Of a stretch of 64,000 nucleotides of DNA, positions 46,142 to 57,606 are shown one piece after another (position 1 is the stretch's first letter; each line of letters begins with the position of its first letter). The position numbers and the translations under genes were made by a program. Origin of the DNA: Ochotona curzoniae. Taxonomy: Eukaryota; Chordata; Mammalia; Lagomorpha; Ochotonidae. The notes under the pieces are model-generated. The model had not been told where the DNA came from, made no database searches, and worked only from the letters and a program-made list of their open reading frames with translations. The stretch spans positions 7,393,001 through 7,457,000 of the forward strand of contig NW_024466307.1 of NCBI RefSeq assembly GCF_017591425.1, read 5' to 3'.

Positions 46142-46266
46142 AGCCACCTCTATGGACGTAGAGGAAGCCAACAGGACTGTGTATTTAAACGTGTCACGTA
46201 CCAATGGCATTGACTTGGCCGTGAGTGTGGAGTGGGAGACAGTATCTGAAACAGCTTTTGGCATGA
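46142..46266 (+). CDS. ADGRV1: ADGRV1 exon 24 of window: first half of Calx-beta repeat 13
   Basis: 125 bp, phase 2 to 1, 42 residues. RATSMDVEEANRTVYLNVS, RTNGIDLAVSVEWETVS and ETAFGM form the first strands of a Calx-beta repeat but no acidic loop follows; the EAR propeller starts instead. Two sequons (NRT, NVS). Borders: cgttttag/AGCCAC and GGCATGA/gtatgt. Confidence 0.95.
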
Positions 46267-46724
46267 GTATGTTCTGTTGCATCTAGATTTACATTTTGTT
46301 TGTCTTGCAGATTCATTGAAAATGGGGGACAGATACCCAAATCCTTTCATGCACCCAGATAAATATTGTCAGTCATATGATATGCATAGTGCTGAACTTA
46401 ATGGAGCTCCAAATTAGGGATAATAGAAATGAACCAAATAAGTAAAAAAAAAAAAAAATCAATGTATGTTAAGCTATAAGAAGTGTTTAAAGGGGAAATA
46501 CTTCTAAGTGATATTCATGCTTGAACTCAGATCAAATCATGAGTGGGCATTAATTACACAAATAACTGAATAGAAAGAGCTTTCAAATGGGAAAATTTGA
46601 AGGTAAAATAATTTCAGGTTAACAGTGTAATTAAAAACTAACATACAGCTTGTTTCCATATAGCATTGTATAACTTCTCTTACACTATTTTCACCATCTT
46701 CATGAAAGTTGGCACAGGCTCTTG

Positions 46725-46860
46725 CTCCATCACCCACTGTCTTCCCAAGCACATTACGGGGAAGCTGGATGGGAAGTGTAGCAGTCAGGTCTCAGTGCTT
46801 ACATGGGATGTCAGTGTCTCGAGTGGTGGCCAGAACTACTGTGCCACCACACTGGCTCCG
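46725..46860 (-). mobile_element. C-type SINE fragment, antisense (head part only)
   Basis: 'actgtcttcccaagcacatta', 'ggggaagctggatgggaagtgtagcagtcag', 'cttacatgggatgtcagtgtctcgagtggtgg', 'ccaccacactggctcc'. Confidence 0.85.
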
Positions 46861-46984
46861 ATGTTGCAGTATGCCTCTCTATTCCTGAATGCAAGGACTC
46901 CCGGTGAAACTAATACACCTGAAGGTTACTAGGTTTTCTACCATTCCTTCACCCACACTTAAAGCGCAGAATATTGAACTTGTG

Positions 46985-47100
46985 ACTGTTGCTGAAGGAC
47001 TATACTGTTGTAATAATATGGGGGAGTCATAGTGTCAGGGGATGGGGAATCCCTGTACCTACAAAATTGTGTCATAGGAAGAAATAGCAAATATGAAGGG
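46985..47100 (+). mobile_element. Old L1-like 3' tail, sense
   Basis: 'gaaggactatactgttgtaataatatggggga', 'ggggatggggaatccctgtacctacaaaattgtgtca', then an A-rich end. Shares word order with 10035-10175 and with the antisense L1 end at 2.88 kb ('ggggattcccc', here reversed). Confidence 0.65.
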
Positions 47101-47371
47101 AAAACGTACGGTTAGTATGTATTTGAGAATATCCATTGGAAAGTGTACAGCGGAAAGTAGTGCATTAGCACTTGTTGTTTGAAGTTGCCATGTTTTGTTA
47201 TAACTTCTAACTTTTCTCTGCTATCTCTGTCGCAGGCCTGTGCTCTTGTGCATAAACTCACTGTGGGCAGATCTTCATTGTAGTAACCAACCTTTTCACT
47301 AACAGTAAATCAGAACAGGTTTTGGAAGGGAATATCCAATAGTGAATCACATTGATGCGTGTGTTTTCCAG

Positions 47372-47529
47372 GGGGAATGCATGCTGTGCTTTCTGTATTT
47401 CAAAGTTTTCTAGAAGATTCGGCATCTGGCTGGTGTTTCTTTGATTTGCATGAGTCAGCATATGGCATCATGTTGCAGAAATCATCCGTCGCTCTTTACC
47501 GCTGGCAAGGGGTTTTCATTCCAGTTGAG
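47372..47529 (+). CDS. ADGRV1: ADGRV1 exon 25 of window: first EAR/EPTP blade
   Basis: 158 bp, phase 1 to 0, 53 residues. RGMHAVLSVFQSFLEDSASG, then WCFFDLHESAYGIML, then SSVALYRWQGVFIPVE. The last part has the EAR pattern (x-Val-x-Leu-Tyr-Arg-Trp-x-Gly-x-Phe). This is the entry of the propeller. Borders: gttttccag/GGGGAA and GTTGAG/gtaaac. Only 96 bp follow before exon 26. Confidence 0.96.
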
Positions 47530-47625
47530 GTAAACATTGCTTGTTTGATGGTACAGTAGACACAACGTGCAGATAAACTTTGGATGCATTGTGACTTACT
47601 GTTTTTTTTTTTGTTTGTTTTCTAG

Positions 47626-47772
47626 GATTTAGATATAAAAAATGCCAAAACATGTGAGGCCTTCAGCATTGGTGCTTCCCCGTACATTGTGATCACTCAG
47701 GAAGAAGGGAGCGAGGAAAAGCCTTCCATTAACAATGTGTATACGTTCACACCTGCATTCAGATTACTGCTG
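47626..47772 (+). CDS. ADGRV1: ADGRV1 exon 26 of window: EAR propeller
   Basis: 147 bp, phase 0 to 0, 49 residues: DLDIKNAKTCEAFSIG, ASPYIVITQEEGSEEKPS, then NNVYTFTPAFRLLL. 'PYIVIT' and 'VYTF' are blade strands; one cysteine. It is symmetric in phase. Borders: tttctag/GATTTA and CTGCTG/gtaaaa. Confidence 0.96.
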
Positions 47773-48053
47773 GTAAAAATATTTCCTTGTTTTTCATGGA
47801 TGGCAAAACTAAAATGAGATTCAGACTTGGAAGACTGAGCAAAGTGAATGTTAGTAAATGTTGTAGATATTAAGATATGTTGGTCAACTTAGTTTTTTAA
47901 ACTCATGAATGCTTTCATTTGCATGTTTTTACCTTCATCTCTTAAAATGACATTTAAAAAAATGGGAATAGAATTTTAAAAGTCTTGAACTTTAGATACC
48001 ATTCAGTGTTGTCCATAGTTCAAGTCAGTTTAATTCTTGTATCTCTTTTGCAG

Positions 48054-48161
48054 GTACAAACAATCATTGTTGCAGAAAGTTCTGAAGTTAGATATTTTAC
48101 TTTGCAAAATCAACATTATTTAATTGTTGCAAGTCAAAGAGAAGATTCTGAATTAACGCAG
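48054..48161 (+). CDS. ADGRV1: ADGRV1 exon 27 of window: EAR propeller
   Basis: 108 bp, phase 0 to 0, 36 residues: VQTIIVAESSEVRYFTLQ, then NQHYLIVASQREDSELTQ. 'HYLIVASQ' is a typical EAR inner strand (compare 'PYFVIT', 'VYLIFA'). Donor ACGCAG/gtttga has T at +3. Acceptor tttgcag/GTACAA. Confidence 0.94.
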
Positions 48162-48314
48162 GTTTGATTTCTTTCCATTTTAATACTGTATTTGGGTATT
48201 GAGGATCAGATCAATGGGATTAGTATAAAAAGATACTTTACTTGTGCTAAAGTAGTAAAGGACAATGCAAATATTGATTAGTCATTATTGTAAAAATTGA
48301 TTTCATAGTAAGGC

Positions 48315-48571
48315 AGAATTTCGGGGAGAAAAGGGAAGAATCACAAGTATTCCGTGCGCTGGTTGATTACCTAAGTGTCCAGGAGGGCAGGGGCTGGGCT
48401 GGGCTGAGCTGGGACGGGGCCAGGAGCTTTACCTAGGTCTGCCACATGGGGCAGCAGGTGCATCAGCAGGGTGCTAGATGGGAAGTAGGGTGGCCTGGGT
48501 GTGAACTGGTACTCATAAGGGCTGCTGATGTTGTTGGCAGTAGCTTAACTCAATGCCGCCATGCTGGCCCC
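48315..48571 (-). mobile_element. C-type SINE, antisense
   Basis: 'gtgcgctggttgattacctaagtg', a GGGCT-repeated stretch (48386-48415), 'gccaggagctttacctagg', 'gctagatgggaagtag', 'cgccatgctggcccc'. Confidence 0.93.
48386..48415. repeat. GGGCT tandem stretch inside SINE
   Basis: Five or six near-copies of GGGCT/GAGCT in a row within the antisense SINE. Confidence 0.8.
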
Positions 48572-48958
48572 AGTTAATTTTTTTTTTTTGCCAACAGAGT
48601 TCTGAATGATATATTGTCTTAAAGAGCTGGAGCACATGTCATGCTAAGTCATGAACATTTAATTGGAGTTGAATCGAGTTGTAAAATGTTATGGAAGAAA
48701 ATCACAAGTAGACAGATGGTCTCATTAAAATTTCATGATTAACATTGCAAAGTGAACATTCAGCATCATCCAAAAGATGGCATATTTCTTTAGCAAACTA
48801 GGTGTTGTCGTCTCAGTGGTACTTACTTGACATATTTTGTTCCTTCTTGGATTTAAGTATAGGTTCATAGCCTCATTGTTAGTCAATGACATTGAGAGGA
48901 AGACTACCAGGAAGGAATTATTTACTTTGCCTATGCCAGATTTAAAAACTGGCTTGTG

Positions 48959-49287
48959 GGGCCCGGCACAATAGCATAGTGGTTAAAGTCCTCGCCTTGA
49001 ACGCGCTGGGATCCCATATGGGCACCAGTTCGTATCACGGCAGACCCGCTTCCCATCCTGTTCCCTGCTAGTGGTCTGGGAAAGCAGTCAAGGATGGGCC
49101 AAAGCTTTGGGACCCTGCACCTTGGTGGGAGACCTGGAAGAAGCTCCTGGCTCCTGGCAGCAGATTGGCTCAGCTCCAGCAGTTGCGGCCACTTGGGGAG
49201 TGAATCAGTAGATGGAAGATCTTTGTCTCTCTTCCTCTCTGTGTATCTGCCTCTCCAATAAAAATAAAGAAATCTTTCAAAAAAAAA
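48959..49287 (+). mobile_element. C-type SINE, sense, full length, young-looking
   Basis: Complete from 'gcccggcacaatagcatagt' to 'tctccaataaaaataaag' with an A tail. Direct repeats 'ctggcttg' flank it (48949-48956 and 49290-49297), with A-rich sequence before each, as expected of a target-site duplication. The best copy for typing the species. Confidence 0.97.
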
Positions 49288-49520
49288 TCTGGCTTGCAAC
49301 ATGGTCATAACTCCGTGTGAAGGATGGAGGAAGTCTTTCTTATAAAAGCCAGTCCTCACATACTCCTTCTGCCTTCATAAGCCTGGATGTTTCTTTCAAT
49401 TTCAATCACTTTGTTGCCTACTTTAAGTATGAATCTCTCCCAAATTGCATCTCTTTCTTATTTCTGTTTCATGTCTACTCTCCACAAGTTAATCTTGAAA
49501 GAATTCATCTAGCTGTTTTG

Positions 49521-49812
49521 ATTTTTTTTTTTTTAAATATTGATCATTTGAAAGGTAGACACTTGGAAAGAGTCGGAAGTCTCCCCTTTGCTTGTTGACT
49601 GAATTCCCACAAGAGCTGAGCAGAGCCAGCATAGTCAGGGCCAGAGCTGGATCAGGTCTCCCTTGTGAGTGGCAGGGCCCAGCTACATGAGGCATCTGCT
49701 GTTGCAGCTGACGGTGCACATGAGCACGAAGCTGGAATAGGGAGCAGAACTGGGACTTGAGGCCAGGCGCGGTGATAGCGGATGTGGGTATCCCAAAGTG
49801 GCAGTTTTGGAT
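49521..49812 (-). mobile_element. C-type SINE, antisense
   Basis: T13 head, 'tttgaaaggtagac', 'gggccagagctggatcaggtctccc', 'gcacgaagctggaatagggagc', 'gtgggtatcccaaagtggc'. Confidence 0.9.
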
Positions 49813-50227
49813 GCTAAGTTCCTTTACATAACTTGTCTGTATTTTCACAAACTTGGGAATGGACACTCAATTACCAGACCCAATGGGTCTTTTTCTGGCA
49901 TTATCATGTATTACATGCCATCAGCAGGTGACAGTCATGGCTCTTGGAATTTAAACCATGTCTCGGTTTCTGAGACACTATTCAAATACTTCTGTCTCTG
50001 TGACCTTTTTAATCTCTTGTCAATTCCTCCACCCTTTGCTGAATTTAGATATCTTAGAATTCACTTTCAGACCACATTTCCTGTTTTCTTTTAATTCCAG
50101 GTAATTTCATCAATCCTGTGGTTTTAAATGTTAGCTTGAAATGTCTTTCAAATCACAGCTATACCACTGCAAAGTTTAGCTGTACACACGCCTATTGATC
50201 TGTCCACTTTAGTGTCTTTGTCTAGCT

Positions 50228-50535
50228 ATGTATTTGCAAGAGTGAGCAGGCTGGCTCACATGTGCTGGTTCATTTCCTCCGCGCCCCTGTTCCAACCCCA
50301 TCCCCCACCCCGCCTTGAATTCTGACAATTACCAGGGCTGGTCTAGAGTCAAAGCTGTGAGTCAGACTCAGTTCAGATCTCCCAGGTGGATAGCAGGGGA
50401 ACAACTGTTTGAGCCGCCACTGTTTCCTCCCAGGGTGGACATTGGCAGGACTCTGGAGTTAAGAGCAGGAACTTAAACTTGTATCTGCTGTGATACGAGA
50501 AACAGGTATCTTCGGTGCTAAGCTAAATGCCTGTT
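50228..50535 (-). mobile_element. C-type SINE, antisense, interrupted by a C-rich stretch
   Basis: 'gtgctggttcatttcctccg', a C-rich insert (50280-50315), 'gtcagactcagttcagatctcccaggtgg', 'gagcaggaacttaaactt', 'gtgctaagctaaatgcc'. Confidence 0.85.
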
Positions 50536-51885
50536 TCAGCTGTATCACTTGCCCTGAATTAAACGTGTCTTGTTCTGTAAAACTTCTGGCTTTGATACTT
50601 GCTTTTTTTTCTCAGGAAATATCAACCCTAGAAACGCCACTGCTTATGAATCCATTCTGGGGTGCATGTCGCTGGATTACTCTTTCTTCCTGTGCATGCA
50701 GCCTGTCACTGGTTCAGATGTGTTGCGAGAGCATTTTGAGCACATGCATTTATCTCCGTCTTCGCTGCTCCTTTCCTGATCCAGGCCCCACTGTTTCTCA
50801 CTCACATGTTGGTGTAATCTGCCAGCTGAGTTCTGAACCTTCTTACAGACCTGCTTAGATCTGTTTTTAGTTGAGTTCCTGGAGTAACCTTTTAAAAATA
50901 CAAATGCTCACGTTACTCGTCATTTTAAAATCATTCATTTTCTTTCAGTTATGCTTAGAATAAATCATAAAGTATCGTAATTTAGCCTGGATTCTTTCCT
51001 AATTTGCATGCAATAGCTCTGAATTCTACCTGTGGTCCTGTATAAGGATCCTGTTTGGATGATAGGTTGTGTGGCCATGTTAACGAAAGGTACCTTGTAA
51101 TGTTAGCTCTCTGCTCTTAATATTTTTCATTCAACACTTCCAGCTTCCTTTTAGTTGCATTATATAAGAGTGTGGCAAAATCTTTTTTCTTAGAAACCTT
51201 GACACATAGGTTTTCTGGACTTGACATTCATATCCATTAATCTTCTATCACAATATCCTAATTGTCTTCAGCATCTGTTTCAATTTAGTCATCTGATTTC
51301 TGATAATTTTTTGTTTGCTTTATACTAATACTCACGAAGGTAGGAAGTAGGGTTTCTAGGGATCCCTTCTGAGGCTTGCCTTACACTCTTAATGTTTGAA
51401 TGAACAGAGGATTGTTTGTGAAATTATGTAAAAAGACCCAGTGTATCTGGATTTTTTACGTACAGAAGATATACCCTAAATCTTATCATGTTGCCACTTT
51501 GGGACAAAGATGGTTTACGTGTTTTTGTGGTGCTGGAGCAGCTGGTAATGTTACTGCAGATCCAGAAGTTACTAATTTTTCCATCTGTAATGTAATTCTC
51601 TACAATTTGAGGCCCTCTGCCCCCTGCTGCCACTAAGCCCGATTGAGGTGTACATTGGATACTAGTTTCTTTGATAACTTCACTTGCTTTCATTCTTCAC
51701 ATGTGTGCTTATGGGTGCACATACACACATGCCCACATGCGTGTGCACAGGCATGCAGATACCACGAGGAGAACTGCAGAGGTTATGTGTTGGGTGTTTC
51801 CTCATTTGACAGTATCCCCCAAGGAAATAATCCAGGTGCTGACTTCCTGGTCACAGAGAGCTGTTTATTGGAATATTCCCCACAG

Positions 51886-52150
51886 GTCTTCAGATGGGAT
51901 GGAAGAAGCTTTGTGTGGCATGAGAAACTCCCTGTCCGAGGTGTGCTGGCCGTGGCGCTGTTCAGCAGGGCAGGCTCTGTGTTCTTAGCCATCTCCCAGA
52001 CGCACCCCAGGCTGCCTTGCCTTTTATTCAAATGGTCTGGGAACAGCTTTCTGAGCTTTCAAGAGGTGCCGGTCCTTGGGACAACACAGATGGAGGCTTT
52101 GTCTTCAGGAGATGATGTCTACCTCATTTTTGCTAAAAACGTGTTTCCAG
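51886..52150 (+). CDS. ADGRV1: ADGRV1 exon 28 of window: EAR propeller
   Basis: 265 bp, phase 0 to 1, 88 residues, covering about two blades. VFRWDGRSFVWHEKLPVRG begins with the EAR signature (FRWDGxxF). ALFSRAGSVFLAIS, LLFKWSGNSFLSFQEVPVL and DDVYLIFAKN repeat the strand pattern. Borders: ccccacag/GTCTTC and TTTCCAG/gtgaga. Confidence 0.97.
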
Positions 52151-52801
52151 GTGAGAAGATAATGGTGTCTGTGATGCCTGTGTGCTCTGTACCAAAACTA
52201 GCTGAGCATGACGCATGTTTTTTCACGAAGATGTTCTTGCAGGAATCCTAACTGATCTGTAGAATGTTTTTTTTTAGGCTAGATGGTGAGTTCTGAATTT
52301 TGAAAAGAAAAATTAAGGATTATCACCATGATCTTGTGGTCAGGTGAACTACAACTTTTAAGTTTCATTAAAATTGCAGGAGAAGAATCAAGTGAAAAAT
52401 TCTACACAGATCACATAATTAGAACGTGGAGCTATTTGAGGTGTCATGAGTAATTTGCAGTATTGGTAGGATTGAACAGTTGGTAAGACTGCTTCCAAAT
52501 GTCTTTTAAAATGAGAATGTCTTTTCTTTTGCTCAGTGGAACTTTGAGAGAAACTTCCAACAGTCCTGCAGGACAGGCTTTCTGTCATTACTCTGCTGAA
52601 TATCTGAGTGTGATTCGTAGCTGGCACATAGTCACTTCATGTGCAATAAAATTTTGGAAGTGCTTTCCACTTGTGTTTTGTTAAGTAAAGAATGTCAAAT
52701 TTTTTTCTTCAGATCTAACAGTCCTATTGGTTGGACTATATGATTTTGCCTTTTTTTCAAAACCTTTACTTCAAATATTCATTTTTATTCCATTATTGTA
52801 G
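52151..52801 (+). other. ADGRV1: Intron 28 of window
   Basis: 651 bp, AT-rich. Nothing recognised. Confidence 0.85.
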
Positions 52802-52924
52802 GGGAGCAGAATTCAGTTGATATTTTCATCTGGGAGACAGGACACTCTGCTTTCAGATATTTTCAGTCCCTGGATTTTGGTTTTGTTAACAAGATGCATT
52901 CCTTCACCCCAGCTTCAGGAATAG
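52802..52924 (+). CDS. ADGRV1: ADGRV1 exon 29 of window: EAR propeller
   Basis: 123 bp, phase 1 to 1, 41 residues: GEQNSVDIFIWETGHSAFR, then YFQSLDFGFVNKMHSF, then TPASGI. 'DIFIWETGHSAFRYFQSL' is a clear EAR repeat. Borders: tattgtag/GGGAGC and GGAATAG/gtaagg. Confidence 0.96.
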   Translation, partial: GSRIQLIFSSGRQDTLLSDIFSPWILVLLTRCIPSPQLQE

Positions 52925-53231
52925 GTAAGGACCTCTCGTTGCTAATCAGTCCCAAAGTGAATATGGAAAGGCAGTGATTTTGATCTTGCTGAATTGGAGG
53001 TGCTCTCATGATGCCAGATGCCGGGGAATTTGAAATCAGGATACTGATCATGTGTATAATGTTATTATTTACTGTAGTTACCAGGCTGTACAGGAGCTCT
53101 CCGTAAGTTCTACATGTTAGAACTGAATGTTTCTGTTCTTTCACCAACATTTTCCCTTTTTCTGCACCTGCTCCTTGCCCCTGGAAGCCACTATTCCATC
53201 TTACATTCTATGAGTTTAGCCTTTTTATGCT

Positions 53232-53540
53232 TCAGTTGTGGATTGAGCATCCCTAGTGCAAAAATCTGAAACATGAATTCTAGGATGCTCTAAAGTACAA
53301 AACTTTCTGTGCACTGATGTTGTCAGGTAGAAAATTCCATGTTGTGGAACTTGATATTATACACAAGATGAACATTGTATCGGGTTGCCTTCAGGCTAAG
53401 CACATAAGGTGTATGTGAAACAAATGAATTTATATGTGCTTGGGTCTTAACTCTAAGATTTCAATATGTATGGAAATATTCACTAAATGTAACAATCCTT
53501 GAATTATTCTGATCCTGTGAATGTTGGATAAGGGGTAATC
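53232..53540 (+). mobile_element. Old mammalian interspersed repeat, family uncertain
   Basis: 'gattgagcatccctagtgcaaaaatctgaaa', 'ggatgctctaaagtacaaaactttctg', 'ataaggtgtatgtgaaacaaatgaattt', 'atgttggataagggg' follow a repeat familiar in mammalian genomes ('gagcatccctaatccgaaaatccgaa'). I cannot name the family with confidence. Confidence 0.65.
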
Positions 53541-54797
53541 TCTGTCACTGAGGTAGGCACAGAAAGACAGATACTGTACTGTTATTGGTCGTGGAAAATT
53601 CTATATGCTCAAGGGAGAATGAGAGGAAAAACAATACCTTATTATGAAAGTAGTCTTGGCCTCACAGATCCTCAAATGGTGTGGGTGTCAGGGGCGTACA
53701 TAACCATAATCTGAGCACGATTATGTTTGAGAAATCCTTAAAGGCAGGTAATACACTTATCTCCAGTGTATTGAATATTCTGGAAGAGACACTTTACAAC
53801 TACCTAGGCAAGAGTTACAGAAGTCTCTTTACTGGCTGGTGAGTTTTACAGTACAGATTCAATGTGACTTGGCGATGTCAGCTGTCGGAACAAAGCTCTG
53901 ATGCCTGGACTGGTGGGAGGGAAATGGCATAGAGCTTAGGAAGAGATACAGAAGTGGTACCTCTGCTGCGGATGGGGAGCAGCTTATTTCCGGGCATCTT
54001 TAGATGATGCAGAGGCACGTGTCAGCTGGCGTAGACTGGTTTCCCATGTTTCCTACTTGTTCCTCTGTGTGTGTACCATGCTCTCCCAGCCGGGGACCAC
54101 CTCTCATCTGATCTGCCTCCACCCTGGCTCCACTTTGCATGTATCTGTTCTGCTCCACCTCTCATTAAATGACCTCTCACGGGCATCGTGATGGGAAATA
54201 TTTCTGATATCACCTTACTACTTACAGCTTGAGCACTTAACACTTGATGGAATAAATTATGATTTCTGTAATACATCTACTTTTGTAATTTTGTGTCCTT
54301 ATTAATGTGGCTTCTGGTTACACCTCAAGCAGACTGCTTACTGGAGTCACTTATTAGAAATAGTTGCCTAATAAGTCTTGTTAAGGTTGATGAATGTTGC
54401 CTGAATGGGTCATTAATTAACGCTATAGAATTCCACTTAGAGCTTTAAAAATATACAATGATTCTCTTTTCTAAAAGAATTCATGAATTTGTGCCAGAAG
54501 CTTGCTAAGAGACCCATTGTATGATCTTTCTTTCCTTCGCTTCTGTGATTTGAGTTTGTAGAAGGATGAAACATTCGTAGATAATTGTAGATCTCCTCAA
54601 AGCTCATACTATGCATTTAAACATTTGCTTATTTTGAATGTGTCAAATGTTTTATTAAAGGACTGTGTGGAGGCCATGACTGTGAAACTTGCTTATTTGC
54701 TTTGGTTAATGGTTCGACAGATTATTGGGTAGTGACTGAATTCTTTATATAAAAGAGGAAGACTGAATATGACAACAAATGCAAGAACAAATTTATC

Positions 54798-55105
54798 GGG
54801 CCCGGCGCAATAGCATAGTAAAGGTCCTTGCCTTGAATGCTCCGGGATCCAGTATGGGCGTTGATTCTAATCCTGGTGGTCCTACTTCCTGTCCAGCTCC
54901 CTGCTAGTGGCCTGGGAAAGCAGTCGAGGATGGCCCAGAGCCTTGGGTCTCTGCACCCGTGTGGGAGACCTGAAAGAAGCTCCTGGCTTTGGATTGGCTC
55001 AGCTCCAGCCATTGCAGCCACTTGGGGAGCGAACCATTGGATGGAAGATCTTTCTGTCTCTCCTCTCTGTATATCTGACTTTGCAATAAGTTTGTTTCTA
55101 TAAAG
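54798..55105 (+). mobile_element. C-type SINE, sense, near full length
   Basis: 'gggcccggcgcaatagcatagta', 'ccttgccttgaatgctccgggatcc', 'gtggcctgggaaagcagtcgaggatggcccag', 'cacttggggagcgaacc', 'gtatatctgactttgcaataag'. Well preserved. Confidence 0.96.
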
Positions 55106-55212
55106 ATTTTAATCCCTTCCCCATTTCTCTTTCCCTTTATAGTCACTACAGTGTTTTTTTTTTTTTTTATTCCGAGCATCAGTCTTCCCTGGAAAAGCAA
55201 GAGCAAGTGAAA

Positions 55213-55510
55213 AAATGAAGTGTTACTTGAATATCAAGTACAGAACTGGAAGGAGAGACAAGGAAATCTATCCCCTGACTCCCTCCCCCATGGTTGCAAT
55301 GACCTGAGCTGGGCCTAGCTAGAGCCAGGAGCCAGAAACTTCATTTGGGTCTCACGTGTGAATGGCAGGGGATCAAACACTGGACCAGCTTGCATTGCTT
55401 TTCCTGGGTTAGTAGTAGGAAGCTGAATCAAAATGGAGCAACTGGGACATGAACTGGTGCCCCTATAAGATGCCAGCATTGCAGGCAGCAGCCTCAGCTA
55501 CACCACAATG
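55213..55510 (-). mobile_element. C-type SINE, antisense
   Basis: 'tatcccctgactccctcccccatgg', 'gagctgggcctagctagagccaggagcc', 'gtaggaagctgaatcaaaatggagcaactgggac', 'gcagcctcagctacaccacaatg'. Confidence 0.92.
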
Positions 55511-57606
55511 CAAGTCTTTCTAGAGAAGTTTAACGTGTAGCAGGGAACAGATGTTGTATATTACACGAATAATTTTGTACCTGTATACAATAATCAATGA
55601 AAGGAATTAATTGCCATGAAATATTGGGATAAAATACTGTAACATACAGTGGATAATACTTGATCTGGACTGACATGGCAATTTCCTAGGAATCGTAGGA
55701 TGTGCAGAAGTTAATGAGACAAGGAGCTGAACACAGACAGGTTCTAGACGGAGAACAGCAAGTGCAGAGGTCAGATGGTGACCATTAGCTTTTAGGAAAA
55801 GGTCGGGAAAAGTGGTTAAATCCAATATGTTATCAGATACACAGTTAAAGTATTATAGGGTTAAAAGCATTGGGAGTCCCTTCTATGAGATGATGATGAA
55901 GAGATGGGAATGGGGAGACAAACTGCTTCAAACCAAAGACAGGTGATGGAGGAGCTTGGAAAATGGTAGTTGATGACATGTGAAATTGGACAAGATAACG
56001 TTCATATGTGTCTCCATAAAATCCGCATGAGATTTCTGATCAGTTGTTGGGGTAGGAGAGGGAGAAGGTCAAGGCTGAGTCCCATTTCCTGCCTTACGTG
56101 GATAAATCAAAGTTCTGTAACTCTTGTGGTAAGCACCTGGGGGCAGACCGGTTTCTTGGGGTACAGGCATGTTAACAATTGAGGTGCAAAGCTGTTTTAG
56201 GCAGGGTGTGCAGAGAAACCTTCAATACCTTAGTGAGGAGTACCGCATTTTTGTGTCCTACCTAGTAAGGTATATGTGAGTCCAAGCTGACTGTTCCTTG
56301 TCTGGTTCTAAGCTTTCCTTATTGGTCTTGACCTAACCTAATTTTAAATTTTTTGAAGGGGGCACCAGAGTAACCCTGATGGTCATTGCAAGAGAGGGTG
56401 GGGATCCAAAGTTGGAACTAAGGATCAGAGAAAGCTCCCCTCCCGAGTACCGAAGGAAGTTTGCTGTTTTCTGAGGACTGTTTAGAGCTCCCGGCTATTG
56501 TTCCAATGGCATTAGATACTGTGAGGAAGGACCTGGGCATCTTCCATCCCATGTGGGAGATCAGAAATGAAGTGGATGACTTCAGCATTTTTGGTCTATG
56601 AGGGCAGTCCCATTCCCAGTGGTTGCCTTGGCAGTTGGGATATAGCCCTTGGTGCTCATACTGATAGTCTTAGGTGAGGATCCGGGAGTCTCCAGGGCTG
56701 GCATCATGGACTAAAATATAAAGAGAAGCTCTTTCTTTCATTGTTCCACATACTTTTCAATCAATTGTTTTGTATCTTTATGTTGCAATGTGTTCCTCTA
56801 AGTCAGGCATTTGTGCATGTTTTTCTATGTTTTTTTTTCCCTGATGTACAAAATCTAAAGATAGTTTCTTATTACATACAGCACACCTTCATAATTTCTG
56901 CAGATAAAAATGTGTGCTATGTCTTTGAACTCTGAAAAACATGGTTCTCTGATTCAGAAAGTGTTGGCAGAATGTGCTGCAAGCAATCCTACATTTGCTA
57001 ACACTCCTTGGTATAACTCGATACCTTGAAGAATATATTAAGTAAAAATAGTTAACCTGATGAATTCTGTCTCTGCTTAATATTCAAAAGTGCCCAACGG
57101 AAGGAAGCAGTCACCTAGATCTTGAAGATCAAGGCTGTGGATTGCTCTGTGCTCTGCAATTACAAACGTGGGAACTCTAAATAGCAACATATAAAGTTCT
57201 ATACTGATGTGTATCTCATAGTGTGTAAGGTTAAGATTGTAACATTTATGCTATTGGTAACTACACCAGCTGAATTCATATGGGCTTCGACTGGAAAAAT
57301 ACAAGTGTTAGAGCACAGGTGTGTTTTACCTTAATGTTATTTTATGTTATCAATAAATACCGATACTAATACAAGAAGATTACAGAATCACTTTGTTTTA
57401 CCAGTCAAAGGCTTCTCTTACAAAACAAATGTTCAGTATCCTGTCGAGCTGGATTGATCATTTACTGTTTCAGAAGTTAAATCATATCTTGTTACTTCAG
57501 AAATGAACACAGAAGGTTGAAAGCCAGACACGTTTTGCCTTGGCACCCTTTAGGAAGTGTATTTACTATTTGTTTCTTGTTCTGGATGTCTTGTTCTTCC
57601 CTGCAG

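Larger units (their letters stand above)
46267..47371 (+). other. ADGRV1: Intron 24 of window
   Basis: 1.1 kb. A15 run (46444-46458), SINE fragment (46725-46860) and an L1-like tail (46985-47100). Confidence 0.88.
48162..51885 (+). other. ADGRV1: Intron 27 of window
   Basis: 3.7 kb with four SINEs: antisense 48315, sense 48959 (youngest-looking), antisense 49521, antisense 50228. It also has a short GT/CA-rich stretch near 51.70-51.75 kb. Confidence 0.9.
52925..57606 (+). other. ADGRV1: Intron 29 of window
   Basis: 4.7 kb. An old interspersed repeat (53232-53540), a sense SINE (54798-55105), an antisense SINE (55213-55510). The stretch 56.34-56.70 kb is GC-richer and unassigned. Confidence 0.9.

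Noticed and set aside
48931..49359. 142-codon minus-strand ORF
   Set aside because: It is the antisense reading of the full-length SINE at 48959-49287.
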